Source: Vibrio sp. BS-M-Sm-2 | GTDB lineage: Bacteria; Pseudomonadota; Gammaproteobacteria; Enterobacterales; Vibrionaceae | Length of the DNA stretch: 64,000 bases | Direction: 5' to 3' | Assembly: GCF_041504345.1 (NCBI RefSeq) | Contig: NZ_CP167895.1 | Coordinates: 1,488,001-1,552,000 of the forward strand | Shown: positions 1-9,481 of the stretch, one piece after another | How the letters are laid out: each line of letters begins with the position of its first letter | Position numbering within the stretch: the stretch's first letter is position 1 | Made by a program: the position numbers and the translations under genes | Notes under the pieces: generated by a model | Seen by the model: the letters and a program-made list of their open reading frames with translations, nothing else | The model's database searches: none | What the model was told of the DNA's origin: nothing

Positions 1-205
1 CAATATCACGAAGCTGTTGTTCGTCGTCTAATTTTATCGACCATTTACACTCTGATCCGTTGGCTGAAATGACATTTGCCCCTTTTCCGATAAGTTGAAT
101 TGCATCAACTTGAGCTTGTAGCGTGACTCTATGCTCACCATCTAAACGAACAACCAGCTCATGTGCGGTTGCGATGACTTTTCCACTTTTAAACGTTATG
201 ACCAT
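1..205 (-). CDS. DUF3389-like small protein (partial)
   Basis: The minus-strand frame opens with ATG at 203-205 and stays open to the window edge, giving about 68 residues that begin MVITFKSGKVIATAHELVV. The stop lies outside the window. The short beta-rich composition resembles the DUF3389 family of Vibrio and Shewanella, for which I know no function; that assignment is from memory of the family and is tentative. It lies 74 bp downstream of menI on the same strand, so the two may be cotranscribed. Confidence 0.5.
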   Translation of the reverse strand, partial: MVITFKSGKVIATAHELVVRLDGEHRVTLQAQVDAIQLIGKGANVISANGSECKWSIKLDDEQQLRDI

Positions 206-279
206 GGGCTTCTCGGGTTACTTCTTTAAATACTGATTGCTTCTTCTAAAGACAAAAACAACTGACGACTCTCTGGCTA

Positions 280-705
280 TTATCGCTTGTGTTTCTTTAC
301 AGCAATGGTTAAGCGGCTGGTACAAACTAAGCGTTGACGTTCATCAGTGATATTGATCTGCCATACTTGTGTCGATACACCAAGGTGAATAGGTTCAGCA
401 GTACCGATGACGTTGCCTTCGCGCATTGATCTTACGTGGTTCGCATTGATATCGAGACCAACGCAATAATAGCCTTCTGGTACGCAGAAGTTTGCAGCCA
501 ATGAGCCAAGCGTTTCTGCTAGCACAACCGACGCACCGCCATGAAGCATACCTAGTGGTTGGTGCGTAAAATGACAAACCGGCATGGTTGCCACCAAAGA
601 ATTGTCATTTACTTCGGTATAAACAATGTTGAGGTGTTCAATTAAGGTATTTTTTGAGGTCGCGTTGAAGGTATCTAAGTCAACGGGCTTTTTCCAAATA
701 CTCAT
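280..705 (-). CDS. menI: MenI-type hotdog-fold acyl-CoA thioesterase
   Basis: A 141-residue single-domain hotdog thioesterase. The segment HQPLGMLHGGASVVLAET (about residues 48-65) carries the HGG loop and the catalytic Glu of the PaaI/YdiI group, and GLDINANHVRSMREG follows the E. coli MenI (YdiI) pattern closely. The known role of MenI is hydrolysis of 1,4-dihydroxy-2-naphthoyl-CoA in menaquinone synthesis, and relatives act on other aryl or acyl-CoAs. Its length fits the family (about 136 aa). It is divergent from the M48 protease gene and 74 bp upstream of the DUF3389-like gene. No men cluster is nearby, so substrate assignment rests on homology only. Confidence 0.88.
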   Translation of the reverse strand: MSIWKKPVDLDTFNATSKNTLIEHLNIVYTEVNDNSLVATMPVCHFTHQPLGMLHGGASVVLAETLGSLAANFCVPEGYYCVGLDINANHVRSMREGNVIGTAEPIHLGVSTQVWQINITDERQRLVCTSRLTIAVKKHKR

Positions 706-844
706 GTGGGTTCCTTAATTATTGATCTTGTTATCGCGTACATAGCTTTTTCTATATTACTGGTTGTTAGTTATCTTACAGCCCTTAGTTATTACGCAAG
801 TTGATGTTAACATGCATAAAAACCGAATACACAGAGGATATTGT

Positions 845-1633
845 ATGACGTCATGGATGAAGTTTGCCTCGCTTCTCACACTTGCAGGCCTAACTGCATG
901 TAGCGCTTCTCCGACAGGCAGAAACCAATTGCTGCTTTTTTCAGATAAAGACATGTCTCAGCTTGGAGCGCAGTCTTTTGAACAAATGAAAAAAGAACAA
1001 CCCATCAGCAAAGATGCCAAAACAAACGCTTATGTACAGTGCGTAGCGAACAGCATCACTCAATATATTCCTAAACAAGGTTTTAGTGAATGGGAAGTTG
1101 TTGTGTTTGATAGTGACCAAGTGAACGCATTCGCCCTACCTGGCGGGAAAATCGGTGTGTACACAGGGTTACTCAAGGTCGCAGTCAATCAAGACCAACT
1201 CGCGACGGTTATCGGTCACGAAGTGGCACACGTTTTAGCGGACCACAGTAATGAACGCTTATCTCAGTCTCAAATCGCTAATACTGGTTTGTCTATTACC
1301 AGTGTTGCCTTGGGAGCATCAGAGTACAAACAATACCAAGGTATGACGATGGCGGCGTTAGGTTTAGGGGTTCAATATGGTGTTATTCTACCGTATGGCC
1401 GAACTCAAGAGTCTGAAGCCGATGTTGTTGGTCTAAAGTATATGGCTCAAGCAGGGTTCGATCCTAATCACAGTGTCGACTTGTGGCAGAATATGGCGAA
1501 AGCATCAGGTGGTAACCAACCGCCAGAATTGCTGTCTACGCACCCTTCCCACAGTACGCGTATCAAAGATCTGCAGGCGACGATAAAAACGTTACCTAAA
1601 TCAGGCTCTCCAAGACCAAATTGCAAAGCGTAG
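845..1633 (+). CDS. M48-family periplasmic metalloprotease lipoprotein
   Basis: I choose ATG 845 (262 aa) because it is preceded by AGAGGA at about 834-839 and begins a lipoprotein signal peptide ending LAGLTAC, with the lipidated Cys at residue 19. A longer frame back to 764 has no support. The zinc motif HEVAH is at residues 125-129 and the third ligand lies in ESEAD near residue 190, as in M48 peptidases of the LoiP/YcaL type that act in outer-membrane quality control. It is a stand-alone gene, closed by a bidirectional terminator at 1667-1702. The proteolytic class is secure; the exact orthologue is not. Confidence 0.88.
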   Translation: MTSWMKFASLLTLAGLTACSASPTGRNQLLLFSDKDMSQLGAQSFEQMKKEQPISKDAKTNAYVQCVANSITQYIPKQGFSEWEVVVFDSDQVNAFALPGGKIGVYTGLLKVAVNQDQLATVIGHEVAHVLADHSNERLSQSQIANTGLSITSVALGASEYKQYQGMTMAALGLGVQYGVILPYGRTQESEADVVGLKYMAQAGFDPNHSVDLWQNMAKASGGNQPPELLSTHPSHSTRIKDLQATIKTLPKSGSPRPNCKA

Positions 1634-1666
1634 TCTAAGTTAGAATCGCTTAGCTAGTGTAAATAC

Positions 1667-1702
1667 GAAAATGCCCTATCCATATTGGTTAGGGCATTTT
1701 TA
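1667..1702. terminator. Bidirectional intrinsic terminator
   Basis: Perfect 8-bp arms ATGCCCTA (1671-1678) and TAGGGCAT (1690-1697) are flanked by A-tracts and T-tracts on either side. It lies between the convergent M48 and M50 protease genes and can serve both. Confidence 0.85.
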
Positions 1703-1770
1703 GTTTCTTGCTAACTATCAGTTCAAGTGAACTATGTTGCTAAATAAATCCAACAACAGAAACTCATTGG

Positions 1771-2853
1771 TTAAGTACCAAGAATTTGTAATGGTAGGCT
1801 TAATAGCTGATCACCAGTCGATGCAAAATACCAGATAACACCGATCAAACTACTGACTAAACCCACATACCAAACGAATGACACGACTTGACCGTATTTG
1901 TCTAACGGTAACAAATGACTGTGATGACGCCCTTTCCATTCGAATAGTATTTCAACACTGCCCATGATCAATAAGAAACCAAACAGGGTTAAATTCAATT
2001 GATAACTCAATACCACGCCAGCAACGGCAACCGCGACACAGAGTACGATCCCAAGCACACTGTTCATCGAAAAACTGATACTTTTAAGAACATGTCCACC
2101 ATCAAGAGGCAAAATCGGCAGCAAATTAAATAGGTTTAACAAAGCGTTGAACACGGCTAGACCAGCAAAGAACATCTCACCAGTTACCCAGTACAATACA
2201 GTAAATATCAACGACAATATCAAACCAAACAGTGGCCCCATGATTGAGATAACCACATCTTGCCAGCGCGTATTAATCTTTTCGTCGGATAACGCCAAAC
2301 CACCAAGGAATGGTATCAAATAAATGCCTTTGGTCTTCATGCCGAAGTATTTCATTGCTCTGATATGACCGTATTCATGGAACATAAGACAAGCGATCAA
2401 GGCAAGCGCGAACTGAATTGAAAATAGCCATGAGTAAGCCGCTAAACTCGCGGAGGCAAGTACCACCTTGATTAACTTGGCACTCTTAAGGGCTTTCATT
2501 CCCAGCGAAACTAACCCGATTAAGCTAAAACGCTTCTCTGGTTTTGGTGCGACAACCGGGGTTTGTTGCTCGATATCTTTGGTGTTTCGATTGCCTTCGG
2601 TAACAGTTTGGCCATTCACCGACGTTTTATACGTCATCTCAAACGGTTGCCACTGAACGGTTGACTCAACGTGACACTGCAACGTTTCTTCGCCAGCACG
2701 TAGTGTAAATTCGTGTGTTCGTGCGTCTTCTTGGTCTGTGGTCGCATCTAATTGAGATACCAGAGTGTTATCCCAATACAACTGTTGCCACCCTGCCATT
2801 GAACCTTCTAAACGAAGCGGTTTACCAAGAAACTCTATCGCGAGTAATTCCAA
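1771..2853 (-). CDS. M50 (site-2 protease type) membrane metalloprotease
   Basis: A 360-residue protein with a soluble N-terminal region of about 115 residues with no recognised domain, followed by a multi-pass membrane domain. The zinc motif FHEYGH is near residue 160. The second M50 signature, LPILPLDGGH, is near residue 250 and supplies the conserved Asp. These residues are diagnostic of intramembrane site-2 proteases, which cleave transmembrane substrates. No PDZ domain is visible, unlike RseP, so this is not the essential RseP copy. Its substrate cannot be told from the sequence. It is divergent from fadL and convergent with the M48 gene. Confidence 0.85.
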   Translation of the reverse strand: MELLAIEFLGKPLRLEGSMAGWQQLYWDNTLVSQLDATTDQEDARTHEFTLRAGEETLQCHVESTVQWQPFEMTYKTSVNGQTVTEGNRNTKDIEQQTPVVAPKPEKRFSLIGLVSLGMKALKSAKLIKVVLASASLAAYSWLFSIQFALALIACLMFHEYGHIRAMKYFGMKTKGIYLIPFLGGLALSDEKINTRWQDVVISIMGPLFGLILSLIFTVLYWVTGEMFFAGLAVFNALLNLFNLLPILPLDGGHVLKSISFSMNSVLGIVLCVAVAVAGVVLSYQLNLTLFGFLLIMGSVEILFEWKGRHHSHLLPLDKYGQVVSFVWYVGLVSSLIGVIWYFASTGDQLLSLPLQILGT

Positions 2854-3210
2854 ACTTAAATTCCAATTTAATGACTTCTAACGAGTGTCGATATTATGCC
2901 GATTTAGCGATCGGTGGTAAACATAAACAAAGTTGTTACATATCGAGCAATTGAACACTATTTGTACCAATAGTTAACATAAACATTCTGGTCACACCTC
3001 CAACCACAAATAAATCATTGATTGTAGTTATATTATTAGTGTTAAAGTGCCGCCCCTTAAAAATATAACCTCACAAAATAACAACTATTTCTTTGACTTT
3101 ATATAAAACATGAATTTAACATGCTGTTTACATTAGAGCTTCAACACCAACAATGCTCAGTGTGTTTTCAAACGATAATAATGAAATTCGATGCCCTAGG
3201 AGGGTCAAGG
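2854..3210. promoter_or_regulatory. Divergent promoter region, M50 gene / fadL
   Basis: This AT-rich stretch of about 350 bp separates the M50 protease (minus) from fadL (plus). It must hold both promoters. I see no convincing gene. FadR control of fadL is plausible from the family but I could not fix a FadR box by eye. Confidence 0.45.
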
Positions 3211-4464
3211 ATGAAAACAATACAACGCTCTCTCGTTTCTCTTTCTGTGCTATTTGCATGCAATTCACTTGCGGCTGGTTTCCAAGTTGCTGAGCATTCT
3301 GCCTCAGGTCTTGGTCGCTCGTTCTCAGGTGAAGGTGCAGTAGCTGACAACGCGAGTGTACTAGCGAGAAACCCCGCCGCAATGACCCTATTTGATACAG
3401 CCCAATTTTCAGGCGCGGTTTCTATCGTTGATCCCGAGGTTAACGTTACCCAAACAAAAATTAATGACAGTGATTTCAATCAAAAGTCTTCAGATGTCGC
3501 TCCACTTCAAGTCGTGCCAGCGGCTTATTACATCAGCCCAATCAATGATAATTGGGCTTGGGGTATTGGAATGTTCACGACTTATGGCGTTGCTACAGAT
3601 TACCCAGATGACATCTATGCCGGTGATCTAGCTGGTGATACATCTCTAGTGTCAGTTAACTTAAACCCCAATATTGCTTACAGAATCAATGATAGTTTTA
3701 GCGTTGGTGCAGGAGTCAACTTCGTTTATGCAGAAGCTGAGCTTACAAGGCATAAAGGTAGTCTTACTGCCGGTGGTTCACCTAGCGATAAACTCATTTC
3801 TATGACGGGAGAAACTTTCGCTTTTGGCTGGAATGTCGGTGCCTTGTATGAACTGAACCAGCACAACCGTTTTGGTTTTGGTTACCGGTCATCTGTAGAG
3901 CTAGATTTCGATGACGGTGAGTTCACAGATTACACGGGCTTGAAGATGGCGAATGGCGCACCAGGAAAAACAACCGGTCGTTTAGAAATCGAACTTCCTG
4001 ATATTTTCGAACTATCTGCTTTCCACCAACTAAATGATGCTTGGGCTATACACTATGGTTGGCAGTTAACTAAGTGGAGTAAGTTTGAGGAGTTAAAAGC
4101 GACGAGCCCTGATTGTAAAAACAATGAATGTTTTTTAAAGACGGAACATTACGAAGACAACCAGAGATGGTCTGTCGGTGCAACCTATATGGTTAACTCA
4201 AATTGGACGTTACGTGCAGGTTTGGCTTATGACGAACAAGCTGGTGAAGCCACACTAAGTATCCCTGATAGTGACCGTATGTGGTACTCAGCTGGCCTAA
4301 CGTATTCTGTGTCAGAAAATATGACTTTGGATGCAGCATTTGCACTTGTACACAGTGAAAGTGGTTCATTTACAGAAACTGATGCTTTAGGCCAAAAGCT
4401 AACTTTTGACGCCGAGGGTGTCGCTTACCTTTCGGCAGTTCAGCTTAACTACACCTTCAACTAA
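3211..4464 (+). CDS. fadL: FadL-family outer-membrane long-chain fatty acid channel
   Basis: Translation from ATG 3211 is favoured by AGGAGGG just upstream and by the signal peptide it begins (MKTIQRSLVSLSVLFACNSL, cleaved after Ala-Ala near residue 22). Mature protein starts GFQVAEHSASGLGRSFSGEG, the FadL N-terminal hatch signature, followed by NPAAMTLF. The product is 417 aa, normal for a 14-stranded FadL barrel, and ends in the aromatic-rich QLNYTFN typical of outer-membrane proteins. The start of the longer frame at 3121 would add residues ahead of the signal peptide and is unlikely. It is directly followed by the volA-type gene, 18 bp downstream. Confidence 0.93.
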   Translation: MKTIQRSLVSLSVLFACNSLAAGFQVAEHSASGLGRSFSGEGAVADNASVLARNPAAMTLFDTAQFSGAVSIVDPEVNVTQTKINDSDFNQKSSDVAPLQVVPAAYYISPINDNWAWGIGMFTTYGVATDYPDDIYAGDLAGDTSLVSVNLNPNIAYRINDSFSVGAGVNFVYAEAELTRHKGSLTAGGSPSDKLISMTGETFAFGWNVGALYELNQHNRFGFGYRSSVELDFDDGEFTDYTGLKMANGAPGKTTGRLEIELPDIFELSAFHQLNDAWAIHYGWQLTKWSKFEELKATSPDCKNNECFLKTEHYEDNQRWSVGATYMVNSNWTLRAGLAYDEQAGEATLSIPDSDRMWYSAGLTYSVSENMTLDAAFALVHSESGSFTETDALGQKLTFDAEGVAYLSAVQLNYTFN

Positions 4465-4482
4465 CGGTACGGGATTATACAT

Positions 4483-6987
4483 ATGAACAACAAATTTTCT
4501 TTATCTCTCGTATGCTCAGCAATACTACTTGCTGGTTGCGGGGACAACAGTGAAAGCTCTGGTGACTCAACAGCTGCTCCTTATTCCGATGCAATCAATC
4601 AATCACTGGCTAGAAGCTCTAAAATTAGGTTTACGCTTTTAGGTAGTGAAGCGGACGTACCTCTTCCCTCTTTCTTTTTGTTCGATACCAATGATCACAC
4701 ATTGAATATTCCGCTAGATGCAAATTCTACTGGTCTACTGAATGATCCAAAAGTAGCAATGGGAGAAGCTGATGGTTGGAGTACTATCATGCCATTCACT
4801 ATCAATGTGAACCTTCCAAGTGATAGAACGTTGAAGAATGATGTCGTAATGATGGGAACGACACCGTTTAGCGCACACTTAAATGATGGTGTAAAAGTAG
4901 CTAAGGTAGATGTGGACCTCAGCACAGGTGTCATGTCTAACTTTACCGCACTAACGGCTGGTGTTGACTACTTAGTGGTCTCTAGTGACTTCAAAACCAT
5001 AAATATTTTGCCGCTTAAAGGGTTAGATCCTAGCTCTGATTATATATACGCATTAACCGACTCAATTGTTGATAGCGCAGATGAGCCTCTTGGTACTTCT
5101 AGTTCTTATGCCGCGTTAAAAACGACAGATATTGATCAAGCAGGTTCACTCGATTTGCCACAAAAAATTATCCATCAAGTAGAAGCATTGTTTGCTGGCT
5201 ATGGTGAAGTGTCAAATTCAGACGAGATCATCTATTCATCTTGGTTTACGACTGCTTCTGCGGGCAACGTTATGAACGGTGCTAAAGCTGCAATTGCACA
5301 AACCGTGAACCCGAGTGTTGCGCCGTCTGATATATGGAAAAATCTTGCGAATCCAAATAGCATCCCAGCAGCTGAACTCGATACATTGTACAAATTCACA
5401 GTTGATGGAACGAAACAGGATTTTGCAACAGCCGTACAAGGTGACGCCATATTTAAAGGTGCTTTTGGTGAAGGTGCTGCTACACAATTAGCTACGGGTT
5501 ACACCAATAACTTTTCAACACCAGCAGCTGCATCTATCCAAGTGTATAGAGGAACTGTTGAGCTACCATACTTCTTGTCTGATTCATTAACAGACGATGA
5601 GTGGAAAAAAACACCTTGGCGCAGTGCGATGCCTAGTGTGTTAACTATCCTAAATGTACTTAGCTCAGGAAGTGATGCTGACAAAACAGCCATCGCTACA
5701 CAGCTGGCAGGTATAGGGATTACTGAACCTGCAACTCAACTATATCAAGCTGAGTACCAGCAATTACTCATTGGAGAAAAGTTAACTCTTGCGAGTGGAG
5801 AGCAATTGGATAACTCTAGAGTTATGACTAAATACAGCGCAGTTCCGCAAATTCGCTCAGTAAAGTCAGTGCCATTCATTATGTTTGTTCCTGAAGGTGC
5901 GGCAATCGACAGCAGTTTGCCAATATTACAGTACCAACATGGCATCACTAACATCAAAGAGAGTGCTTATGCCTTCGCTATGCAGCATATTGGTGGCGCT
6001 CTCACTGGATCTACCCCATACAAACCATACGCAATTATCGCCATTGACCAACCGCTTCATGGTCAACGAGCGCTAAGTGCGGATGTCGTGACGACACCAA
6101 CGACACCGACCGTTTATATGAATCTTGAGTATTTACCAGTTGCGCGAGATAACATACGTCAGAGTGCAATTGATGGGCTTGGAGTTCGCTTTGCTTTAAA
6201 TTTAGCTACAGATACTGCATTTAGTAACCTAGATAAAACCAATGTATCTCTATTTGGGCATTCTATTGGGGCTATTACAGGAATCAGCTCTTACACCATT
6301 GGTAACACGCAATTAGATACTAATATCGATTCTTTGTTTAGCTACACAAGTGCAACACTTGCTAATCCAGGTGGTGGCATTGCACCTTTCTTGCTTAATT
6401 CAGGCTCGTTCTCTCCTGAGATCAAGCATACAGTCAGTCTTTCTAGTGTAACTGAATATCAAGCCCACTATACAAGCAACTGTGTGCCAGCAAGTAAGCC
6501 AGGTGGCGATTGCTTTAATGAATACTACACTGCCTTGAGTAGTGCTAGTGCTTCGGCCTCAGACAAAGTAGTCAAAGCGACGATTGACTCAACACTGACT
6601 TCGTTCACCTATGCTGCTCAGACAGTCCTGGATAATGTCGATCCCTACAATATTGCGTCCACAACATCAGGACCGGTACTGGGTATTCAAGCTGATGGTG
6701 ACGAAACGATACCAAACGCTGTTGCTGAGATCCCAACAGCAGGAACCGAACCACTATTTAAAAAGTTATCCTTGGTTAACACTGCACTGAACTCTTCTGG
6801 AAACAGACTGGCTTCGTACTTTGACAAATCCGCTTCAGAGTCTGAACACTCTACGGTAATTTCTCAGCAAAATGCTGGCGATGCAGCAGCTAACGCAGAA
6901 ATGACCTCGCAAATTGTACAATTTACGTTATCGCAGGGTACTGGCATTGCAAGCGTAACCGCTAGCTTGTTAGATGCGAGTAAGTAA
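4483..6987 (+). CDS. volA: VolA-like surface lysophospholipase lipoprotein
   Basis: An 834-residue lipoprotein: the signal ends LAGC with the lipid Cys at residue 19. A large N-terminal region without recognisable motif precedes an alpha/beta-hydrolase domain from about residue 460, with the nucleophile elbow GHSIG (Ser594). Size, lipobox and position immediately after fadL match VolA of V. cholerae, a surface-exposed lipase that releases fatty acids from lysophosphatidylcholine for FadL to import. The functional statement is established knowledge for V. cholerae and inference here. The 18-bp spacing implies one transcript with fadL, closed by the terminator at 7017-7044. Confidence 0.88.
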   Translation: MNNKFSLSLVCSAILLAGCGDNSESSGDSTAAPYSDAINQSLARSSKIRFTLLGSEADVPLPSFFLFDTNDHTLNIPLDANSTGLLNDPKVAMGEADGWSTIMPFTINVNLPSDRTLKNDVVMMGTTPFSAHLNDGVKVAKVDVDLSTGVMSNFTALTAGVDYLVVSSDFKTINILPLKGLDPSSDYIYALTDSIVDSADEPLGTSSSYAALKTTDIDQAGSLDLPQKIIHQVEALFAGYGEVSNSDEIIYSSWFTTASAGNVMNGAKAAIAQTVNPSVAPSDIWKNLANPNSIPAAELDTLYKFTVDGTKQDFATAVQGDAIFKGAFGEGAATQLATGYTNNFSTPAAASIQVYRGTVELPYFLSDSLTDDEWKKTPWRSAMPSVLTILNVLSSGSDADKTAIATQLAGIGITEPATQLYQAEYQQLLIGEKLTLASGEQLDNSRVMTKYSAVPQIRSVKSVPFIMFVPEGAAIDSSLPILQYQHGITNIKESAYAFAMQHIGGALTGSTPYKPYAIIAIDQPLHGQRALSADVVTTPTTPTVYMNLEYLPVARDNIRQSAIDGLGVRFALNLATDTAFSNLDKTNVSLFGHSIGAITGISSYTIGNTQLDTNIDSLFSYTSATLANPGGGIAPFLLNSGSFSPEIKHTVSLSSVTEYQAHYTSNCVPASKPGGDCFNEYYTALSSASASASDKVVKATIDSTLTSFTYAAQTVLDNVDPYNIASTTSGPVLGIQADGDETIPNAVAEIPTAGTEPLFKKLSLVNTALNSSGNRLASYFDKSASESEHSTVISQQNAGDAAANAEMTSQIVQFTLSQGTGIASVTASLLDASK

Positions 6988-7016
6988 TAATCAGTAGTCA
7001 GTACTTAACCTCATCA

Positions 7017-7044
7017 AATGCCAGCCTAATCGCTGGCATTTTTG
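7017..7044 (+). terminator. Intrinsic terminator after fadL-volA
   Basis: Arms AATGCCAGC (7017-7025) and GCTGGCATT (7032-7040) with a 6-nt loop are followed by TTTT. Located 30 bp past the volA stop. Confidence 0.85.
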
Positions 7045-7218
7045 TATCTGTCGTTCGAACACGTCCCCTAGTTAACCGTTTGCATAAACCTTTAAAACAC
7101 AAATGGTTGATCTCAGCTAAAATTAATCAAGACAGAATACCGTACGACCTCTTTCTTTATTGCAAATAAAGTGGATAATAGCCCCGTAAATTTAATACCT
7201 AATAAATGTGAGTCCATT

Positions 7219-7776
7219 ATGTCTTCTGAAGCTACTATGCTAGAACGCTGCCAATCTAAATGTGAACTATGTGGTTCTGATTCTTCTCTTACTGCATACG
7301 CAGTGCCGCCACACAGCCACGTAACAGTGGATCACGGCATCATGGTATGTGACAAATGTCTTGGTGAGATTGACGATCCTAAAGATATCAACCACTGGCG
7401 TTGTCTGACTGACAGCATGTGGAGCCAGGAAGCGCCAGTTCAAGTAACTGCATGGCGTCAACTAACTCGTCTGAACACAGAAAGCTGGGCTCAAGACGCG
7501 CTAGACATGATGTACCTTGAAGAAGAAACGTCAGTTTGGGCACAAATTGGTATGTCTGCTGATGACAAGCCTCTTGACGTGAACGGCGTTGAACTGAAGA
7601 AAGGTGACGACGTAACAGTAATTAAAGATCTGCCAATCAAAGGTACTAACCAAGTGATTAAGCAAGGTACTGTTATCCGTGGTATCAGCGTTGGTGATGA
7701 TCCTAAGCTTGTTTCTGGTAAAACAAACGGTGGTCAATCAATGTACGTAATCGCTGAGTTCTGCCGTAAGAAGTAA
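7219..7776 (+). CDS. PhnA/YjdM-type zinc-ribbon protein
   Basis: A 185-aa protein from ATG 7219 (MSSEATMLERCQSKCELCGS). The N-terminus has CxxxC/CxxC (CQSKCELCG) and a later CDKC pair, forming a zinc ribbon. The C-terminal half carries the PhnA domain: VNGVELKKGDDVTVIKDLPIKG and the closing MYVIAEFCRKK. E. coli YjdM is 111 aa; this longer form with an extended middle is known in Vibrio and other marine bacteria. The old link to alkylphosphonate use is weak and no phn genes are nearby, so function is unknown. A start 48 bp upstream is possible but less likely. Confidence 0.85.
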   Translation: MSSEATMLERCQSKCELCGSDSSLTAYAVPPHSHVTVDHGIMVCDKCLGEIDDPKDINHWRCLTDSMWSQEAPVQVTAWRQLTRLNTESWAQDALDMMYLEEETSVWAQIGMSADDKPLDVNGVELKKGDDVTVIKDLPIKGTNQVIKQGTVIRGISVGDDPKLVSGKTNGGQSMYVIAEFCRKK

Positions 7777-7800
7777 TTTCTTTTTACTGTTTGAATTAAG

Positions 7801-7824
7801 AAAGGCGCTCAATTGAGCGCCTTT
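7801..7824. terminator. Bidirectional intrinsic terminator
   Basis: Perfect 10-bp arms AAAGGCGCTC and GAGCGCCTTT with an AATT loop lie between the convergent phnA-like gene and the DEAD-box helicase gene. Confidence 0.85.
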
Positions 7825-7853
7825 CTTGTATCTACTATCTAACTGTTTTCAAT

Positions 7854-9143
7854 TTAGTTATTTCTTAACCAAACATCTTGATTGGTTTGTGCTTTTTTCT
7901 TTTTCTTCTTTTTACCTGTGCCAGCCGGTGGCGCAACAGGTTTTAGTGCTGCGATAAGTTCAGCCGTCGCTTCTTCATCCACTTCAAAGCCTTCAATTTG
8001 CTCACGCTCAAGACGAATCTTGTTCTTCTTCTCGATGATTTTGAAGTGGTGGTAATCTTCGTGATCGATCAAAGATAGCGCAAGACCAACCTCGCCCGCA
8101 CGACCACTTCGGCCGATACGGTGCATGTAGTCTGACGGGCTACGCGGTAAGTCAAAGTTGATTACTACTGGCAGCTTCTCAATATCCAGACCACGTGCCG
8201 CAATGTCTGTCGCGATAAGAACGTCAATCTCGCCAGATTTGAAATCTTCAAGGATACGAGTACGTGAACCTTGCCCTTTATCACCGTGGAATACTTCAGC
8301 GATGATGCCGCGCTTGTAAAGCTTGTCTGCTAAGTGCTCACAGCTGTTCTTAGCATTTACGAAGATAAGAGCTTGGCGCCATTCGTGTTGTTGAATTAGG
8401 TGTGCGAGTAACGCTGTCTTGCGACCTTTTTCTACTTCAAATACACGTTGAACCAGTGTGCTCGCATTGGCACTTTGAAGTTGAACTTCAATGGGATCGC
8501 TTAGTAGTTCGTGAGTAAGCGTTTGAACTTGCTCTGGGAAAGTCGCAGAGAACAATAATGTTTGTTTCTTGCTCGGCAATAGCTTCAAGATTGCATCAAG
8601 TTCTTCGGTAAAACCTAGGCTTAGCATTCGGTCAGCTTCATCAAGCACTAACGTTTTTACTTTGTCTAGCTTGATTGCGTTGCTTGAAATGAGATCAAGC
8701 AGACGACCTGGCGTTGCTACCAAAATATCAGTGCCGCCACGTAGCGCCTGCATCTGAGTGTTTACCGATACACCACCAAACACACAAACCGTTTTAATCG
8801 CGCCGTTGAAATGTACAGCGTAAGATTTAACGCTGTCAGCCACTTGCTTAGCAAGTTCACGAGTGGGAACCAAGATAAGGCCAGAAACAAAGTTACCTTT
8901 GCCTGAACGACGGTCCAGAGGTGCATCTTCATGAATCTTTTGTAACAGTGGAAGTGCAAATGCTGCGGTTTTACCTGAACCGGTATTTGCGCCTGCAATT
9001 AAATCGCGTCCTGCTAACACACTTGGAATAACTTGCGCTTGGATAGGCGTTGGCTGTTGGTATTCAAGCTCAGATAAACGAGCCATCAAAGGTGAGATTA
9101 AGCCAAGATCAGAGAAGTTGGTTGATGTTGTGGTGTTAGTCAT
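7854..9143 (-). CDS. DEAD-box RNA helicase (RhlE-like)
   Basis: A 429-aa ATP-dependent RNA helicase. Motifs in order: Q-motif YQQPTPIQAQVIP, Walker A GANTGSGKT (about 52-60), PTRELA, TPGRLLD, Walker B LDEADRM, SAT, and in the second RecA domain ATDIAARGLDIE and HRIGRSGRAG. The short lysine-rich tail (KKKKKKKAQ) resembles RNA-binding tails of RhlE-type proteins. Likely acts in RNA remodelling or cold adaptation. A second helicase of the same type is encoded at 29378-30655, so they are paralogues within this window. Confidence 0.92.
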   Translation of the reverse strand: MTNTTTSTNFSDLGLISPLMARLSELEYQQPTPIQAQVIPSVLAGRDLIAGANTGSGKTAAFALPLLQKIHEDAPLDRRSGKGNFVSGLILVPTRELAKQVADSVKSYAVHFNGAIKTVCVFGGVSVNTQMQALRGGTDILVATPGRLLDLISSNAIKLDKVKTLVLDEADRMLSLGFTEELDAILKLLPSKKQTLLFSATFPEQVQTLTHELLSDPIEVQLQSANASTLVQRVFEVEKGRKTALLAHLIQQHEWRQALIFVNAKNSCEHLADKLYKRGIIAEVFHGDKGQGSRTRILEDFKSGEIDVLIATDIAARGLDIEKLPVVINFDLPRSPSDYMHRIGRSGRAGEVGLALSLIDHEDYHHFKIIEKKNKIRLEREQIEGFEVDEEATAELIAALKPVAPPAGTGKKKKKKKAQTNQDVWLRNN

Positions 9144-9420
9144 TAATTGCAGGAACTCAAAGCTAAAATAATAGCGCGCTATATTAACGTATTTCAGCAG
9201 TATTACGTAACTAAATCGCCCTTTCGCTTCTATTTCTCCGATTAATACCCTTCAGAAACCAAGTTATCGATGCTAGAGCGTCACTACTCACTGTATCCAC
9301 CTCGTCTGCATACATTCTTAGCTTTATCATTGCCGCATTCGACGTGTGACAGACCGTTATGCCTAAGCTTTTTTTCAGGTGCTTAATTTGCGAAGAGATA
9401 GAATTTATTTCAGATACAAA
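9144..9420. other. Non-coding upstream region of the helicase gene
   Basis: No gene seen. As the 5' side of the minus-strand helicase gene it should contain its promoter and a leader. I see no clear operator. Confidence 0.4.
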
Positions 9421-9447
9421 AACGCCAGCTTGGGAAGCTGGCGTTTT
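9421..9447 (-). terminator. Intrinsic terminator after DUF1127-like gene
   Basis: Perfect 11-bp arms AACGCCAGCTT and AAGCTGGCGTT with a 3-nt loop are followed on the minus strand by a run of Ts. It sits about 35 bp past the stop of the small gene at 9482-9670. Confidence 0.85.
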
Positions 9448-9481
9448 CTTAAAATTCTATATTTACATATTAACGCTGAGA

